A stretch of DNA of 64,000 nucleotides from Bacteroidota bacterium (GCA_016715505.1 JADJZY010000010.1:1-64000), one strand, 5' to 3'; positions 48,768 through 59,529 are shown, counted from the first letter of the stretch. Notes: generated from the letters alone by a model not told the origin. Translations and numbers: made by a program.

Positions 48768-49397
48768 TTATGCGGGTTGAACCAAAAACAGTGGTTGATC
48801 GTATTCAACCGGACTAGCATCATCAGCCAGTACCTTCACGATTTTTCCACTGATTTCACTTTCAATTTCGTTGAATAATTTCATTGCCTCAACAATACAA
48901 ATCACCTGACCTTCTTTAATCTCATCTCCAACATTCACAAAGGTTGGTTTACCCGGTCCGGATGAACGGTAAAAGGTTCCGATCATTGGTGATTTGATGG
49001 TGATTAAATTGTCAGAAGAAGTATCCGCTGCAGGGGCCGGATTGACTGGCGCTGCAGAAGGGGCTGTTGCAACCTGGGCTGATGTTGCAGCCGACACTGG
49101 TGCCGGTGCTGATACTACCTGGTGAACCTGAGGCGCAGAAACCACAACACCTCCCTGACGGATGGTGATTTTAAAATCTCCTTTTTCTAATTTCAGTTCA
49201 TTCACATTTGATTGATGCACAGCTTGCAGCAATAAATTGATTTCATCGATATTAAAAGTAGCTGGAGCTTGTGAGGTTTTGGGCTCAGAAGGTTTAACTG
49301 CCGTTGGTTTAACCAGCGGCTTTTTCGCAGGTATGGCCTTTTTAATGCCGGTACCTTTGGCAGCAGGTGCGCTACCTGCTTTTTTTGCTTTAGCCAT
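48768..49397 (-). CDS. accB: Biotin carboxyl carrier protein
   Basis: The 209-residue protein ends in a biotinyl domain with the biotin-lysine motif VEAMKLFNEIESEI. The N-terminal 45 residues are Ala/Lys/Pro-rich (MAKAKKAGSAPAAKGTGIKK), then FNIDEINLLLQAVHQSNVNE, the conserved AccB N-domain, and an Ala/Pro linker. The basic N-terminal tail is longer than in many AccB proteins (about 160 residues). It lies between efp and accC, the usual Bacteroidota order. Confidence 0.95.
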   Translation of the reverse strand: MAKAKKAGSAPAAKGTGIKKAIPAKKPLVKPTAVKPSEPKTSQAPATFNIDEINLLLQAVHQSNVNELKLEKGDFKITIRQGGVVVSAPQVHQVVSAPAPVSAATSAQVATAPSAAPVNPAPAADTSSDNLITIKSPMIGTFYRSSGPGKPTFVNVGDEIKEGQVICIVEAMKLFNEIESEISGKIVKVLADDASPVEYDQPLFLVQPA

Positions 49398-49420
49398 ATT
49401 TAAATTGTTTAAATTGAAAA

Positions 49421-49987
49421 TTAATTTTTCACTCTTTCAACATATTCGCCCGTCTTGGTATTCACGCGAATAATTTCCCCTTCATTCACAAACAAAGGAA
49501 CATTCACGGTTGCACCTGTTTCTACCGTAGCAGGTTTCAAGGTACGTGTTGCCGTGTCGCCTTTCATGCCGGGTTCACTGTAGGTGACCAATACATCAAC
49601 CTTTTCAGGCAATTCAACGCCAATGGGTAAATCTGTTTCACCATTGATCATCACAAACACTTCCTGACCGTCTTTTAAAAATCCCGGAGCATTTACCAAA
49701 TTCTCAGTCACCGTTATTTGTTCGAAGGTTTCATTGTCCATAAAACTATAACCCGTTTCATCCTTGTACAGATATTGATAAGTTTTTTTCTCTACTCGCA
49801 CGGGGAAAATAGTTTCGCCACTGTTCCATGTTTGTTCAATGGTTCTGTTATTGTCCACGCCTTTTAATTTAGCCCAAACTTTTGCAGCAGCACGTGCTGT
49901 TTTATTTTGTCCAAATTCTACGACCGTATACAAACTCCCATCCAATTTAATGATGAGTCCGCTACGCATACCTGATGTTGTTGCCAT
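49421..49987 (-). CDS. efp: Translation elongation factor P
   Basis: EF-P relieves ribosomes stalled at polyproline stretches. The 188-residue protein has the N-terminal KOW-like domain with the modified-residue loop KTARAAAKVWAKLKGVDNN, and OB domains (FMINGETD-like VFMINGETDLPIGVELPEKV; GATVNVPLFVNEGEIIRVNT). The hypermodified-loop tip here is KTARAAA, without the GKG tip of Lys-modified EF-P; this is an observation, and no modification enzyme is in the window. First gene of efp-accB-accC. Confidence 0.94.
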   Translation of the reverse strand: MATTSGMRSGLIIKLDGSLYTVVEFGQNKTARAAAKVWAKLKGVDNNRTIEQTWNSGETIFPVRVEKKTYQYLYKDETGYSFMDNETFEQITVTENLVNAPGFLKDGQEVFVMINGETDLPIGVELPEKVDVLVTYSEPGMKGDTATRTLKPATVETGATVNVPLFVNEGEIIRVNTKTGEYVERVKN

Positions 49988-50019
49988 GAAATACTTCTTT
50001 TTTAAAATGGTTTATCGGG

Positions 50020-50027
50020 CAAATATA
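50020..50027 (-). promoter_or_regulatory. -7 box for efp-accB-accC
   Basis: TATATTTG on the minus strand matches TAnnTTTG, 32 bp upstream of the efp ATG. Confidence 0.55.
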
Positions 50028-50396
50028 GAATGTTCAAGGGGATTCTAACAAACTGCATCTTGTATAATTCCTATCTGATTTTTTTTAATGTTAATAACTA
50101 TCCCGAAATACATATAAATATCTATAATTTGATGGTGGTTTGAAAGTTCAATATGCATTCAAATGTAAATTTTCCATAGCCTTCCCAATGATTAAACCCA
50201 GATGTTGTCTCGTATTTTGGGACGAGAGATTGCATAATTTAAGTAAAATATGGGCAGTCGGCAGGCAGTGCGTCCAGGAATGGATCATATGTCGGTCATC
50301 ACACAACCTTAGTGCGTTCATTGAATAGAATTTAGAAAGGGATATCCCATCAGGTTCATCCTTTCGATCCATCAATTTACTATAATATTGCAATCC
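50028..50396. other. Gene-free intergenic region between efp and truB
   Basis: This roughly 370-bp spacer separates the divergent efp and truB genes. It holds the efp promoter at its left edge. Neither strand shows a recognisable gene, tRNA or strong hairpin. Confidence 0.5.
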
Positions 50397-51119
50397 ATGA
50401 CAAAACAAGCCCTCGAACAAATTCCTTTTTTGGAAGGCTCTACCCTGCTCATTGATAAACCATACGGGTGGACCTCATTTGCCGTTGTTGCGCAATTAAA
50501 AAAGTGGACAAAAGCCAAGATTGGACATGCCGGCACATTGGATCCCCTGGCAAGTGGATTGGTCATTTGTTGCACCGGAAAATCCACCAAAACATTGGGA
50601 CAACTCATGGGAATGGATAAAGAGTATACCGGTATCATCCGGCTAGGTGCCACAACCCCTACTTACGATCTGGAAAGTGTTCCGGAGAATATTCAGTGTG
50701 TGCTCAATTATCAAGACGAAGAACTCCTGGCAATTCGGGATACATTTTTAGGCCATATCGAGCAATTTCCACCTATCCATTCAGCAATCAAACAAGATGG
50801 GAAACCCATTTATGAAAAAGCCCGAAAAGGTGAAGAAATCGTTGTTAAAAAACGTCAGGTGATGATTCATTCCTTCGACTTGGAAAAAATAGATTTACCT
50901 GAAATCCATTTCCGGATTCGTTGCAGCAGTGGCACTTATATCCGATCTATGGCTCACGACTTTGGACAAAAACTAGGCTGTGGCGGCTTTTTACAAGCAC
51001 TGCGCCGAACTGCTATTGGCGATTTTCACATCGATGCTGCCTATACGATAGAAGAAATGGGAAAACATTTTGGTTCCGTGATGAATGCCCGTATCATCAT
51101 CCCCAAAGTGAGCTATTGA
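50397..51119 (+). CDS. truB: tRNA pseudouridine-55 synthase TruB
   Basis: TruB makes pseudouridine 55 in the tRNA T-loop. The protein has IDKPYGWTSFAVVAQLKKW, the catalytic Asp in KIGHAGTLDPLASGLVICC, and RCSSGTYIRSMAHDFGQKLG. The ATG at 50397 is preferred to the in-frame TTG at 50388. In Bacteroidota it is often preceded by uppP and a membrane gene; here the PAP2-like gene follows. Confidence 0.95.
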   Translation: MTKQALEQIPFLEGSTLLIDKPYGWTSFAVVAQLKKWTKAKIGHAGTLDPLASGLVICCTGKSTKTLGQLMGMDKEYTGIIRLGATTPTYDLESVPENIQCVLNYQDEELLAIRDTFLGHIEQFPPIHSAIKQDGKPIYEKARKGEEIVVKKRQVMIHSFDLEKIDLPEIHFRIRCSSGTYIRSMAHDFGQKLGCGGFLQALRRTAIGDFHIDAAYTIEEMGKHFGSVMNARIIIPKVSY

Positions 51120-51141
51120 CAAAACCAAATATTCAATGCAT

Positions 51142-51258
51142 TCACGCAACATAAAATAATTGATCAATCCTTTGGCCATCAAATAAACGTTTATCATATC
51201 GCAGTTCGTAAAAGCCTCCCTCCAAGACCATGATCCTTTCTTGGTGCTTTTCAGCCAT
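51142..51258 (-). CDS. Possible 38-residue protein
   Basis: A short minus-strand frame opens with ATG at 51256-51258 (MAEKHQERIMVLEGGFYELR) and ends with YDKRLFDGQRIDQLFYVA. The composition is protein-like (mixed charged and hydrophobic residues, no low complexity). It lies between two plus-strand genes with no strong ribosome-binding site. I do not recognise it, and it may be spurious or a remnant of a longer gene. Confidence 0.3.
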   Translation of the reverse strand: MAEKHQERIMVLEGGFYELRYDKRLFDGQRIDQLFYVA

Positions 51259-51288
51259 ATATAAAATCTCACTCAAAAATCTATTCCG

Positions 51289-51963
51289 ATGATTTTCTCC
51301 TCAAACCCTAACTTTGCGGCCGTGTCTGAACAAAAGTCGTTTTCGCAAAAATTATCCGGTTTCATTTCCATTCTGCTCCATCCGGTATTCGTACCCAGTT
51401 TATTATTTGGCTGGCTGTTTTTAATGAATCAGGAATTATTTTTTGGGTTGACCGAAAAACAAAGAGGCCTCTGGTTTATCACGGTGGCCTATACCACCAT
51501 CACCTTTCCCTTGTTGACCGCCGTTTTATTGTGGAAATTAAAATTCATTGAAAGCATTCATATGCGGGAATTAAAGGAACGATATGGTGTTCTGATCGCC
51601 TCTATGCTCTTTTATTTTTGGGTATATTGGGTTTTTCATAAACAATTTCAGGCTCATATCTTGATTCAAACCTTATTATTAGGCGTTTTTCTGACCTGTG
51701 TTTTGGTTTTTCTGGCCTCCATTCTTTATAAAATCAGTATGCATACTGCGGCCTGGGGTTCGGCAACAGTATTTGCTGCGATTCTCACCTTTGAATCTTT
51801 GCCTGCTGCTCCAATCCTCCTCGTAAGTGTGATACTTTTAGCCGGCATTGTCGGAACGGCCCGTTTACAACTCAAGGCTCATAGTCCTCAAGAAATTTAC
51901 TCCGGTTATATGGCCGGACTGGTTGCACAAATTTTAGCCTATTTTGTGGCGCCCTTTATTTAA
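51289..51963 (+). CDS. PAP2-like integral membrane protein
   Basis: The 224-residue protein has about six membrane helices. The C-terminal part has SMHTAAWGSA and ARLQLKAHSPQEIYSGYMAG, which resemble the SxxHxxR-type phosphatase motifs of the PAP2/UppP2 superfamily, but the N-terminal KxxxxxxRP motif is not seen, so catalytic activity is uncertain. It sits between truB and comB on the same strand; the comB start lies 11 bp after its stop. Role probably in lipid or undecaprenyl metabolism, inferred. Confidence 0.7.
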   Translation: MIFSSNPNFAAVSEQKSFSQKLSGFISILLHPVFVPSLLFGWLFLMNQELFFGLTEKQRGLWFITVAYTTITFPLLTAVLLWKLKFIESIHMRELKERYGVLIASMLFYFWVYWVFHKQFQAHILIQTLLLGVFLTCVLVFLASILYKISMHTAAWGSATVFAAILTFESLPAAPILLVSVILLAGIVGTARLQLKAHSPQEIYSGYMAGLVAQILAYFVAPFI

Positions 51964-51973
51964 AGATAATCCC

Positions 51974-52705
51974 ATGAAACCTATTCTGGAAACTTGCTTT
52001 TCGCCCTCCTTATTACACTTATATGATTTAAATGATCGCATTGTTGTCATCATCGATGTGTTTCGGGCTACCTCAACCATGGCTGCTGTATTACATCACG
52101 GCGCCCATGCCATTTTACCTGTAGCAGATGTAGATGAATGTATTCGACTGGGCCAGGAAATTCCCAACAGCATTACAGCCGGTGAAAGGGATGGAAAAGT
52201 TGCCCCAGGTTTACAATACGGAAATTCACCCTTGGAATATCCGCGCGAATTTATCGAAGGAAAGACCATGGTTTTAACCACCACCAATGGCACCCGGCTT
52301 TTACATCAGTGCCATTCCGCTGAGCAAATTATTACAGGAAGTTTTTTGAATTTGGGTGCCGTATGTGATTACCTCATTCAACAACAAAAAAATGTACTCC
52401 TCGCTTGTGCCTCCTGGAAAGATCGATATAATCTTGAAGACTCGCTTTTTGCAGGTGCCGTTTATGATCAAATCGGAATGCACTTCCGCATGAACTGTGA
52501 TAGCACAAGGGCGGCTGCACATTTGTATCGTCAGGCAAAATCAGATTTATACGGATTTATCCAGGACAGCTCACATTTCCATCGATTATCAGCCTATGGA
52601 TTGCAATATGATATGGAATATTGTTGCAAAGTGGACCAACATAATGTGCTCATTCAGTTGCAGGAAGAAAATGGCCAATCTGTTTTAAAGGTTCCGGCTG
52701 TTTAG
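51974..52705 (+). CDS. comB: 2-phosphosulfolactate phosphatase (ComB family)
   Basis: ComB hydrolyses 2-phosphosulfolactate, a step of coenzyme M synthesis in methanogens; in bacteria it is linked to sulfolactate formation. The protein has VVIIDVFRATSTMAAVLHHG, AGERDGKVAPGLQYGNSPLE, and MVLTTTNGTRLLHQC, all family landmarks. The ATG at 51974 is preferred to a longer in-frame start inside the previous gene. No comA or sulfolactate dehydrogenase lies nearby. Confidence 0.88.
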   Translation: MKPILETCFSPSLLHLYDLNDRIVVIIDVFRATSTMAAVLHHGAHAILPVADVDECIRLGQEIPNSITAGERDGKVAPGLQYGNSPLEYPREFIEGKTMVLTTTNGTRLLHQCHSAEQIITGSFLNLGAVCDYLIQQQKNVLLACASWKDRYNLEDSLFAGAVYDQIGMHFRMNCDSTRAAAHLYRQAKSDLYGFIQDSSHFHRLSAYGLQYDMEYCCKVDQHNVLIQLQEENGQSVLKVPAV

Positions 52706-52715
52706 TGAGATCGTT

Positions 52716-53728
52716 TTAGTCTAAAAGAACGGATGCATACATAGATTCAATGATTCTGACCACTTCATGACCCTCGGCAGCACTTGTCATGATGCTCGCC
52801 TCGCCCCTCAAGGTTTGAATGACGTTCTGTATCATTTGGTCATGGTTACTCATACTCCCCTGATATTTCCCGTAATCATTGGCCTTTGCTTGTATATGAA
52901 TATCAGGAATAACATGGCCTTCAATTTGTTGATACTCGATGGTGTTTAAATATTGACCGCCAATTTTAACCGCCCCATTTTCTGCTAAAATCGTAAAGGC
53001 CCCTTCAAGATTTTTTTCATAGCTACAGGTCGAAAAATTAAAATTCACCAAAGCTCCGGAGGCCGTTTCCATTAAAAACGCCACTGTCTTCCAGTTCGGT
53101 ATATGGATGCGCGAAATTTCGAACCATACCTGACTTCGTATGAACCGGACCAAACAAATAATACAGTATATCTACGAAATGACTGAATTGTGTAAATAAA
53201 CAACCTCCATCTTGCATGCGGGTTCCACGCCATGAACTCTCCTGATAGTAGTCCGCATTTCGATTCCAGAAACAATTGACATTGATTAAATAGGGCTTGC
53301 CCAAAATGCCTTGTTGTAAAAGTTGTTTTACTTGTTGAACCGGTTCGTTGTAACGATTTTGTTTCACCACAAAAATAGTCCTTTGTGCATTTTCAGCTTC
53401 CAGAATCATTTGTGCACTATCCTCTGATCGGGTCGCCATGGGTTTTTCGCAAATAACATGATACCCTTTTCGAAGTGCTGCAATGGTATGCAGGGCATGC
53501 ATGACATTAGGTGTACAAACCGACAAAACATCAAGTCGCTTTTAAAAGCATTTCATCCAGATTGTCAAATAACTGAACCTTTGATGGCTCAAAAAAGGAC
53601 AAGGCTTCCGGTCGGATATCGCACACCGAAACCAAATGTGCATCCGGGTGAGCCTCAATATGTTTGGCATGTCGGACGCCGATATTGCCCAATCCAATAA
53701 TGGCAAATCTTATTTTCTCTTTTTTCAT
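52716..53728 (-). CDS. Gfo/Idh/MocA-family NAD(P) oxidoreductase, frameshifted twice
   Basis: Three frames join into one protein of about 335 residues. The first has the Rossmann fingerprint FAIIGLGNIGVRHAKHIEAH. The second has SVCTPNVMHALHTIAALRKG, the catalytic-lysine motif VICEKPMATRS and WNRNADYYQESSWRGTRMQD. The third ends with ETASGALVNFNFSTCSYEKN and a C-terminal helix. Breaks lie near 53533 (an extra T) and at the A5 run 53074-53078 (one base too many in the gene sense). The sequence resembles WlbA/WbpB-like UDP-sugar dehydrogenases, but the substrate is inferred. Either the gene is recently inactivated or the consensus is wrong. Confidence 0.85.
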
Positions 53729-53769
53729 TTTTTACTCCTTTCAAAATCAGCCTTTCCTTACATCATCCT

Positions 53770-55690
53770 TCAAGGTCGATTCAGATACAATTTTTGTCCG
53801 GAGCCAATCCGAACGATTTCTTCATCTAACAAAATCTCACGATACGATGCACCTCCGTATGTTGTTCAGGAACAATCTGAGCCAGAATTTCCTCCATTGA
53901 AGTGCCTATATCCAACGACAATCGTTGCAAAATAGTATTTTTATGGCTTCAAAACTGAATTCTGTTTGCCCCTTTTTGCGGGAGATACATAAATCACAAA
54001 TACCACAAGGCTTTTCGGGCATTTGTCCAAAATATTTGAGCAATTCCTGACTACGGCAGCCTTGCGACATTGAGGCATATTGAATCATCGATAAAACCCG
54101 ATGTGTATACATTTTTTTCAAACGCTCGAGCAAGGCACGATCCAGATGCAAAAATTGTGACCGCACCCGGTCATGCAGAAATAGTATTTGAGGCAGGTCC
54201 GGACAAGGTATATATTCCAGTATTTGTAAATGATGTAAGCGTTTTAACTGATATTGAACATAGTCATAACTCACATTTAATTTCTTGGCGATATTAAATT
54301 CACTGATTGCAACGAACCTATTCCATAAACCGCCATACATCCTCAACAATGATTTCAGCACTTCATCCAATTCCGGTTGATTTTTTTCCAATTCGTCCAG
54401 ATAATCTCGCCCGGCAATGAGTTGAACTTTGGAAGGCGCGTGAAATGCATCACTTAAATAAATTAATTCATGCTGCTCAAGAATCTTCAACATGCTGAGT
54501 ACCTGTATGGAATTCATGTTGTTCAGCTTGCAGAACTGCTGCAAGTCAAAATCAAATTCCTGATCCTTACCCCCTTCGTAAGGAATACCCAGGTATTGAC
54601 AAAGCCGATCATAAATTTCTGACATTCGGTTTGAAGTAGGATACTTCAATTCTATATCACGCTCCAGTTGCAATAATTCGGCATTTGTATAGAGCAAAAT
54701 GGCATAAGCTCTTTCACCATCCCGACCGGCTCTTCCAGCCTCCTGGTAATATCCTTCTGGTGTATCCGGAATATCGTAATGAACAACCATACGAACATCC
54801 GATTTATCAATTCCCATTCCAAACGCATTCGTGCAAACCATCACTTCTGTTTCATTCTTCAACCATTGGTCCTGTTTAGTGTTTCGTAGCTCAGCACTTA
54901 AACCGGCGTGATAATAGTCGATTTTAATTTCTTGTGCCTCCAACCATTCGGCAATTTCAACGGTTCTTTTTCGACTTCGACAATAGACCAACTTACTCCC
55001 TTTCACTGATTGTAATAATTGAGCTAGTCGGGTTAATTTATTTTCAGGTTGAAAAACAGAGAATGACAAATTCGTCCTTTCAAATGAGGAACTGAAGATC
55101 TGATAGTTTTGAAAGTGTAATAAATGAAGAATGTCCTTTTGAACCTGTTCGGTAGCACTTGCTGTTAAGGCAATACAAGGGACCTCTTTAAGGTGTTTTC
55201 TAATCTCTCCGATTTGTAAATAGGCAGGTCGGAAATCGTAACCCCATTGCGAAATACAATGTGCTTCATCAACTGCCAGCAATCCAATTTGCCAATCGTA
55301 TAAAAAGTCTAAAAACAATGCCGAATGGGTTCGTTCGGGGGAAACAAATAAAAATTTGATTTTAGCGTTTGACGCCGCTTCATAAATGTCCCTTGTTTGT
55401 GCATCATCCAAACCTGCATGAATCATTCCGGCAGGAATATCGCGTTGATTTAATTGATGGCATTGGTCTTTCATCAAAGCAATGAGCGGAGAAATAACCA
55501 AACACAATCCCTTGAGTTTGAGTGCAGGAACCTGGTAACAAATCGACTTACCACCACCGGTAGGCAATAAAGCCAGGGTATCTTTTTTTTCGATCACGTG
55601 ACGGATAATCTCTTCCTGTCCTTCCCGAAAGGAATGATACCCCCAATGTTTGAAAAGAATTTCGTTCAGCCGCAAATCAGTATCCTGCAT
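53770..55690 (-). CDS. recQ: ATP-dependent DNA helicase RecQ, C-terminus frameshifted
   Basis: RecQ unwinds DNA 3'-to-5' in repair. The main frame (53906-55690) has Walker A LLPTGGGKSICYQVPALKL, the DEAH box AVDEAHCISQWGYDFRPAYL, and the motif VI segment YYQEAGRAGRDGERAYAILL. The zinc cysteines lie in MSQGCRSQELLK and KPCGICDLC, with a winged-helix RQC region between. The frame stops at FCNDCRWI, but restoring one A in the run at 53938-53942 continues ILQRLSLDIGTSMEEILAQI, and a second shift near 53850 gives YREILLDEEIVRIGSGQKLY and ends LNRP at 53770. The corrected length of about 640 residues fits family members without an HRDC domain. Confidence 0.9.
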
Positions 55691-55904
55691 CCCTTCAAAA
55701 TTAATGGAAACTCAGATTATTCTCTTCAGCTATCCGCTAAATGATTCCTTCTTTTCAATCGGAGTAAACCACTTCATCCACTGTGTAAGGCGCTTTTCAG
55801 ATTTGTTATTATTTTTTTTAATATGTTTTAAAAATCATGTGTAGGTCACGACCCTTCATTGGCATACATGTTGAATCTGCAACAATACACATAACACTAC
55901 TACT

Positions 55905-58093
55905 ATGTTTCGAATTTCTACCCTCCTCGTTTTTCTTTTATGCACTGTTCAGCTTCGCGCTCAAAACAGAATTTGTGGTTCTGCCGACCATTTACACGAT
56001 ATGGAACTGAGCAGCCCTGCATTTCAAAATGCGCGACAACTCATTGAGCAGCAAACCCAGGCTTATGTCAACAACACAGCCAATCCACAACGCAGCACAA
56101 TTACCATTCCAGTGGTGGTACATGTGGTATATCGTTTGGCTTCTGAAAACATATCGGATGCTCAGATTCAGTCGCAGATTAATATCCTGAATGAGGACTT
56201 TAGAAAATTAAACCCTGATTTTAACAACACCCCTGCTGCTTTTCAGAACGTGGCCGCCGATTGTGATATTCAGTTTGTTTTGGCCAAACGCACTCCAAAT
56301 GGTGATTCAAGTACCGGTATTACCCGCACACAAACCACAGTTACTTCCTTTAACATGAGCAATCAGGTGAAGTATACGGCAACCGGAGGAAAGGATGCAT
56401 GGCCTGCTAATCAATATCTCAATATCTGGGTTTGCAAATTATCGAACGGATTATTGGGATATGCTCAATTTCCCGGAGGAGCAGCTGCTACAGATGGCGT
56501 CGTTTGTTCCTTTCGTGCATTCGGCAATACAGGAGCTGCTTTACCACCATTTAATAAAGGCCGAACTGCTACTCATGAAATTGCACATTGGCTCAATGTA
56601 TATCATATTTGGGGCGATGATGCCGGATCGTGCAATGGTACTGATTTAGTTGGGGACACACCCAATCAGGGAGCTGAACATTATGGCTGTCCTAGTTTCC
56701 CCTCCATTTCCTGTAATAATGGCCCGGATGGAGCAATGTTCATGAATTTTATGGACTACAGCGATGATGCCTGCATGAGTATGTTTACACAAGGACAAAA
56801 AAGCCGCATGGATGCCTTATTTATTCCGGGTGGTGCCCGCGCAGCTTTACTTAATTCACTGGGTGCCGAATATCCATCACCTGCCTGCGGAATTCCAAGC
56901 AATATCAATACCGTATTCGTCAGTGAAAACGACGCTTTGTTGAGTTGGGATTTGGTTGTGGGTGCTTCTGCATATCCTATCCGTTATCGAATAACAGGTG
57001 ATACGAATTGGAACGTGCTAACCTCCTCGCTGAACGCATATATATTAGGTGGACTAAATGCAGGAACAACCTATGAATATCAGTTAATGTCGAATTGTAC
57101 TTCCGGACAAAGTGCATGGAGTAATACACAAACCTTTACAACAAACATCCCTGCTCCTGTATGTGCTCTTCCTTCGAATGTACAAACCAACAATATCACA
57201 CCAACGAGTGTAGTGATTAGTTGGGATCAGGCTGCCAATAGTCAGGGTTATACTTTTCGATATCGTACGAGCGGAAGTTCGAATTGGTTAAACATTCCGG
57301 TGATTCAAAATAATTTAAATCTCAATGGATTAAATGCAAACCAGGCTTACGAGTTTGAAATTGAAAACAATTGTTCTTTTGGCAATAGTGGATATACTTC
57401 AACCTCAACTTTTAGCACTTTACCTGTGCCTGTTCAGGTTTGTTCAGACAATTATGAAAATAACAATCTTCGTATCTTGGCGACACAAATTCAAACCAAT
57501 TCCATCACCAATTCCATGATAAGAACGGCATTGATAATGATTATTTTAAATTCAGCACAAGCTCGGCCGAACCAAAAATAAAAATTGTCTTATCGGATTT
57601 ACCCCAGGATTATGACTTGAAATTATACAAGCCCAATGGCGTATTGATTGCGACATCACAGAGCAGTTCTCTAAGAATGGAAACCATTATCTTAAATTCT
57701 GCGGTATTTGGCGACAATTATGTTGCCCGGGTTTATGGATACAATGGGATTTTTGACAATGCCAATTGTTATACACTTGAAGTACTTAGTAGTGCCAACA
57801 ATTTCCGAGAAGATGGTACAGATTTAACGGAAGAAACCAAGCCACAAATTTATTTCTACCCTAATCCAGCCTCTAACCAAATCACAACCGAGGTTTATAA
57901 ATCCGAAGAAGATATCATAACGTGCCATATTTACAACGCCTTGGGTCAGCTTGTACAAACCCGACAAATAGAAGCGCAAACCGGATTCAATGAATTGCAC
58001 TTTGATGTGAGTGGATTAAGCAATGGGTTTTATCTTTTTGAGATGATTGATAGCCAGGAAAAAAACATTCAGAAATTTGAAGTGCAGCATTGA
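55905..58093 (+). CDS. M43 (cytophagalysin-like) metallopeptidase with Fn3 and sorting domains, frameshifted
   Basis: The protein has a signal peptide (MFRISTLLVFLLCTVQLRAQ), a propeptide and an M43 catalytic domain: the zinc motif HEIAHWLNVYHIWGDD (H224, E225, H228, H234) and a Met-turn region MNFMDYSDDACMSM. Two fibronectin III modules follow. Near 57511-57520 the frame is lost and continues at 57617 (or earlier by reading frame two: KNGIDNDYFKFSTSSAEPK) into a PPC-like beta domain and a sorting domain (IYFYPNPASNQITTEVYKSE). The family normally has Gly where N is in HWLN; Asn is common in this phylum. It would be an exported protease related to pappalysins. Confidence 0.88.
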
Positions 58094-58130
58094 TCACTTC
58101 AGATTTACTAAATGAAAATAAGTGCAAACT

Positions 58131-58160
58131 AAAAAAGCCACCCGAAAGGTGGCCTTTTTA
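58131..58160. terminator. Bidirectional terminator
   Basis: The stem GCCACC / GGTGGC (58137-58142, 58148-58153) is flanked by A6 on the left and CTTTTT on the right. It lies between the convergent M43 and ompH genes and can terminate both. Confidence 0.85.
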
Positions 58161-58181
58161 TTATTTTGACAGAATTATCTT

Positions 58182-58718
58182 CTAGGCGTTGTACCTCCAC
58201 CGCAGGGCAGCGGGTGCATCTTTAATTCCTAATTTTGCTTTCACTGCTGAAATCAGGTTATCGTCAGGAGTCGCATATACCATTCCGGCAACACTGGTAT
58301 CAAAAATATAAGTATACCCTTTTTCTTTGGCTACAGCCTGAATGGCCTTGTCCGCTTTCTCCATAATTGGTTTGAGTAACTCTTGTTTTTTTGCAGCGAT
58401 TTTTTCCTCAGCTGATTGCTGTGTAGAAACAATACGATTTTGTAAATCTTGCAATTCTTTTTCTTTTACAATTCGCATCGCTTCTGACATTGTTTTAGCC
58501 TCGGCTTCATAGGCTTTATACTTTGTCTCCATTTCTTTTTGCATGGCCTGCAATTGGTCCTGAAATGTTTTAGCATATGCACTGATATCTGCATCAGCCT
58601 TTTTTGCTTCCGGCATGGCCATTAACAATTCATCCGAACTGATATAACCAATTTTTTGTTGGGCGTAGGTAGTTGCGCTCATGAATAACACAAAACACGC
58701 GATGATTACTTTTTTCAT
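58182..58718 (-). CDS. OmpH/Skp periplasmic chaperone, copy 2
   Basis: A signal peptide (MKKVIIACFVLFMSATTYAQ) precedes a Skp-like coiled coil with QKIGYISSDELLMAMPEAKK, followed by a long EMETKYKAYEAEAKTMSEAM heptad region and the small C-terminal domain (KGYTYIFDTSVAGMVYATPD). Skp prevents aggregation of outer-membrane proteins before BAM inserts them. It is the second of two paralogues downstream of bamA. Confidence 0.92.
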   Translation of the reverse strand: MKKVIIACFVLFMSATTYAQQKIGYISSDELLMAMPEAKKADADISAYAKTFQDQLQAMQKEMETKYKAYEAEAKTMSEAMRIVKEKELQDLQNRIVSTQQSAEEKIAAKKQELLKPIMEKADKAIQAVAKEKGYTYIFDTSVAGMVYATPDDNLISAVKAKLGIKDAPAALRWRYNA

Positions 58719-58827
58719 TTTTTAATTTTCTTTAAATTTAATGGGATGATTCCTGAAAATATGTTGAACAATCCCGTCCAGGTTGATTTTTAATGTTGCA
58801 AATATATATGAAAAGATGAAACCCTGA

Positions 58828-59352
58828 TTATTTTTTACCAGGTGAAGTGACGCCTAATTCACGTAAAATATCATCACTTTTGTCCAACTTAGGATCGTTG
58901 TAAAAAACGCTGAGATCCGCAGATTTATCAAAAATGATTTCATAGCCTTTCGAAGCAGCCATTTTTTGTACAGCATTATAAACCTTGTCTTGTACAGGTT
59001 TTACAAGCTCTTGACGCTTTTTAAACAAATCGCCTTCAAAACCGAAACGTTTTTTCTGGAGTTCTTTGGCTTCTTTTTCTTTTTTAATGATTTCATCCTC
59101 CCGACGCTTTTTCATTTCGTCGCTTAACATCACCTGCTCCGCCTGATATGCTTTATACATACGATCAACTTCCTGCAATTTGGCATCAATTTCCTTTTGC
59201 CAATTGGCAGATACCTCATCTAATTTTGTTTGTGCTTGTTTATACTCCGGTAAGTTTTCCAGGATGTATTTGGAATCGATCACGCAATAACGTTGTGCCT
59301 GGATTTGGAATGCGGAGAGAACCACCAAAAGGACAATAAGTAACTTCTTCAT
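58828..59352 (-). CDS. OmpH/Skp periplasmic chaperone, copy 1
   Basis: The 174-residue protein has a signal peptide (MKKLLIVLLVVLSAFQIQAQ), the Skp opening RYCVIDSKYILENLPEYKQA, a charged coiled coil (KKRREDEIIKKEKEAKELQK) and the C-terminal fold KGYEIIFDKSADLSVFYNDP. It lies 109 bp upstream of the second copy, and both are downstream of bamA. The two copies differ enough to have diverged functionally, as in many Bacteroidota. Confidence 0.92.
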   Translation of the reverse strand: MKKLLIVLLVVLSAFQIQAQRYCVIDSKYILENLPEYKQAQTKLDEVSANWQKEIDAKLQEVDRMYKAYQAEQVMLSDEMKKRREDEIIKKEKEAKELQKKRFGFEGDLFKKRQELVKPVQDKVYNAVQKMAASKGYEIIFDKSADLSVFYNDPKLDKSDDILRELGVTSPGKK

Positions 59353-59529
59353 TTTAATTGGTTTTAAAGTGTTTGTAATTGTTTTAAGTTTGAATCAGTT
59401 CATCTGCCCAAACATTTAAACAAGGGCAAATTTCTTTTTCGTCGTTTTCGACTACAAATGAACAAACAAAGTTGTATTGCCCCACTTGCTTTAACGATAT
59501 TTTATACAAAGAATGCGGCTTACAATTAT

